This document shows positions 12,352 through 12,601 of a DNA stretch of 12,601 bases, one piece after another; within the stretch, counting starts at the first letter, position 1, and each line of letters begins with the position of its first letter. The notes under the pieces were generated by a model. It ran no database searches and was not told the DNA's origin. It saw only the letters and a list, made by a program, of their open reading frames with translations. The stretch is from Fimbriimonadales bacterium. Lineage in GTDB: Bacteria > Armatimonadota > Fimbriimonadia > Fimbriimonadales > GBS-DC. A program made the position numbers and the translations under genes. The stretch is from positions 1 to 12,601 of the forward strand of contig JANXCK010000261.1 in assembly GCA_025060055.1 (NCBI GenBank), written 5' to 3'.

Positions 12352-12601
12352 TACCAACTGCCCTTTCCAATGGTGCAGTCGTCGGGGGGGGGGGGGCGCG
12401 GCCACAACCGCAGAGCGCGGGGGTGCGGCGACCGCAGAAAAAAATACAACCCAACAACCCCACAGCTCTGGGGTGGGGAAAACCACCGGTGGGGGGGGTC
12501 GGCGCGCCTTTTTTTTTGGGGGGGCGGGGGCCGCGCCGCCCCCGCGTGGGTTGGGGGGGCGGCCCCCCCGACGACTGCACCATTGGAAAGGGCAGTTGGT
12601 A
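12352..12601. other. Terminal 39-bp inverted repeat with poly-G interior, probable assembly fold-back
   Basis: Positions 12352-12390 are the exact reverse complement of 12563-12601, the window's last base. Between them is low-complexity sequence with long G and T runs (12384-12396, 12508-12527). The two halves of this interior can be roughly aligned to each other as inverted, error-rich copies around a centre near 12476. This fits a fold-back read at a contig end, not biology. No gene should be called here. Confidence 0.75.

Noticed and set aside
12160..12583. Minus-strand frames over the right end
   Set aside because: They run through repeat A4 and the low-complexity fold-back and encode proline/glycine/arginine homopolymer runs.

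Overview
The window reads as chromosomal DNA from a GC-rich, free-living bacterium with an envelope-rich lifestyle. A PEP-CTERM protein, a GT39-type membrane glycosyltransferase, a leaderless style of promoter and gaps packed with palindromic repeats fit Armatimonadota (Fimbriimonadales-like) or a related deep-branching group. That placement is inference from style; no marker gene is present. The right edge (12352-12601) looks like a contig end with a fold-back artefact.

Layout: the tail of an unidentified gene (1-125) is followed by a 380-bp repeat-filled gap, then an Eis-like two-domain N-acetyltransferase (508-1743, +) converging tail to tail on a phytanoyl-CoA dioxygenase-family protein (1749-2714, -). 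A small SRPBCC ligand-binding protein follows (2840-3334, +). A 567-bp convergent gap is almost wholly made of four palindromic repeat elements and ends at a TFIIB-type zinc-ribbon protein (3902-4225, -). Divergent from it is a PEP-CTERM exported protein (4547-5299, +) with an extended -10 promoter, a leader of four consecutive hairpins and a strong terminator. Next come an exported NTF2/SnoaL-like protein (5509-6651, -), another palindrome cluster, and a BtuF-like cobalamin-binding protein without a signal peptide (6922-7809, -). Divergent from that is a two-gene unit: a 996-residue TIM-barrel, glycosidase-like protein (7977-10967, +) and a GT39-type glycosyltransferase (10983-12191, +). It may act on surface glycans.

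The main unexplained structure is the repeats. At least seven elements of about 95-220 bp are built from a small set of interchangeable palindromic modules: GTAG-flanked REP-like hairpins, GCACGGAC/GTCCGTGC hairpins, CCCTCTCCC/GGGAGAGGG hairpins and a 95-bp cloverleaf. Some share outer ends (ATACCAATCG.../...CGATTGGTAT) while carrying unrelated cores. The other notable signals are perfect -10 boxes 6-11 nt before start codons (probable leaderless mRNAs), a pair of terminators pointing outward in the gap at 7810-7976, and a PEP-CTERM leader in which the Shine-Dalgarno sequence can be sequestered.
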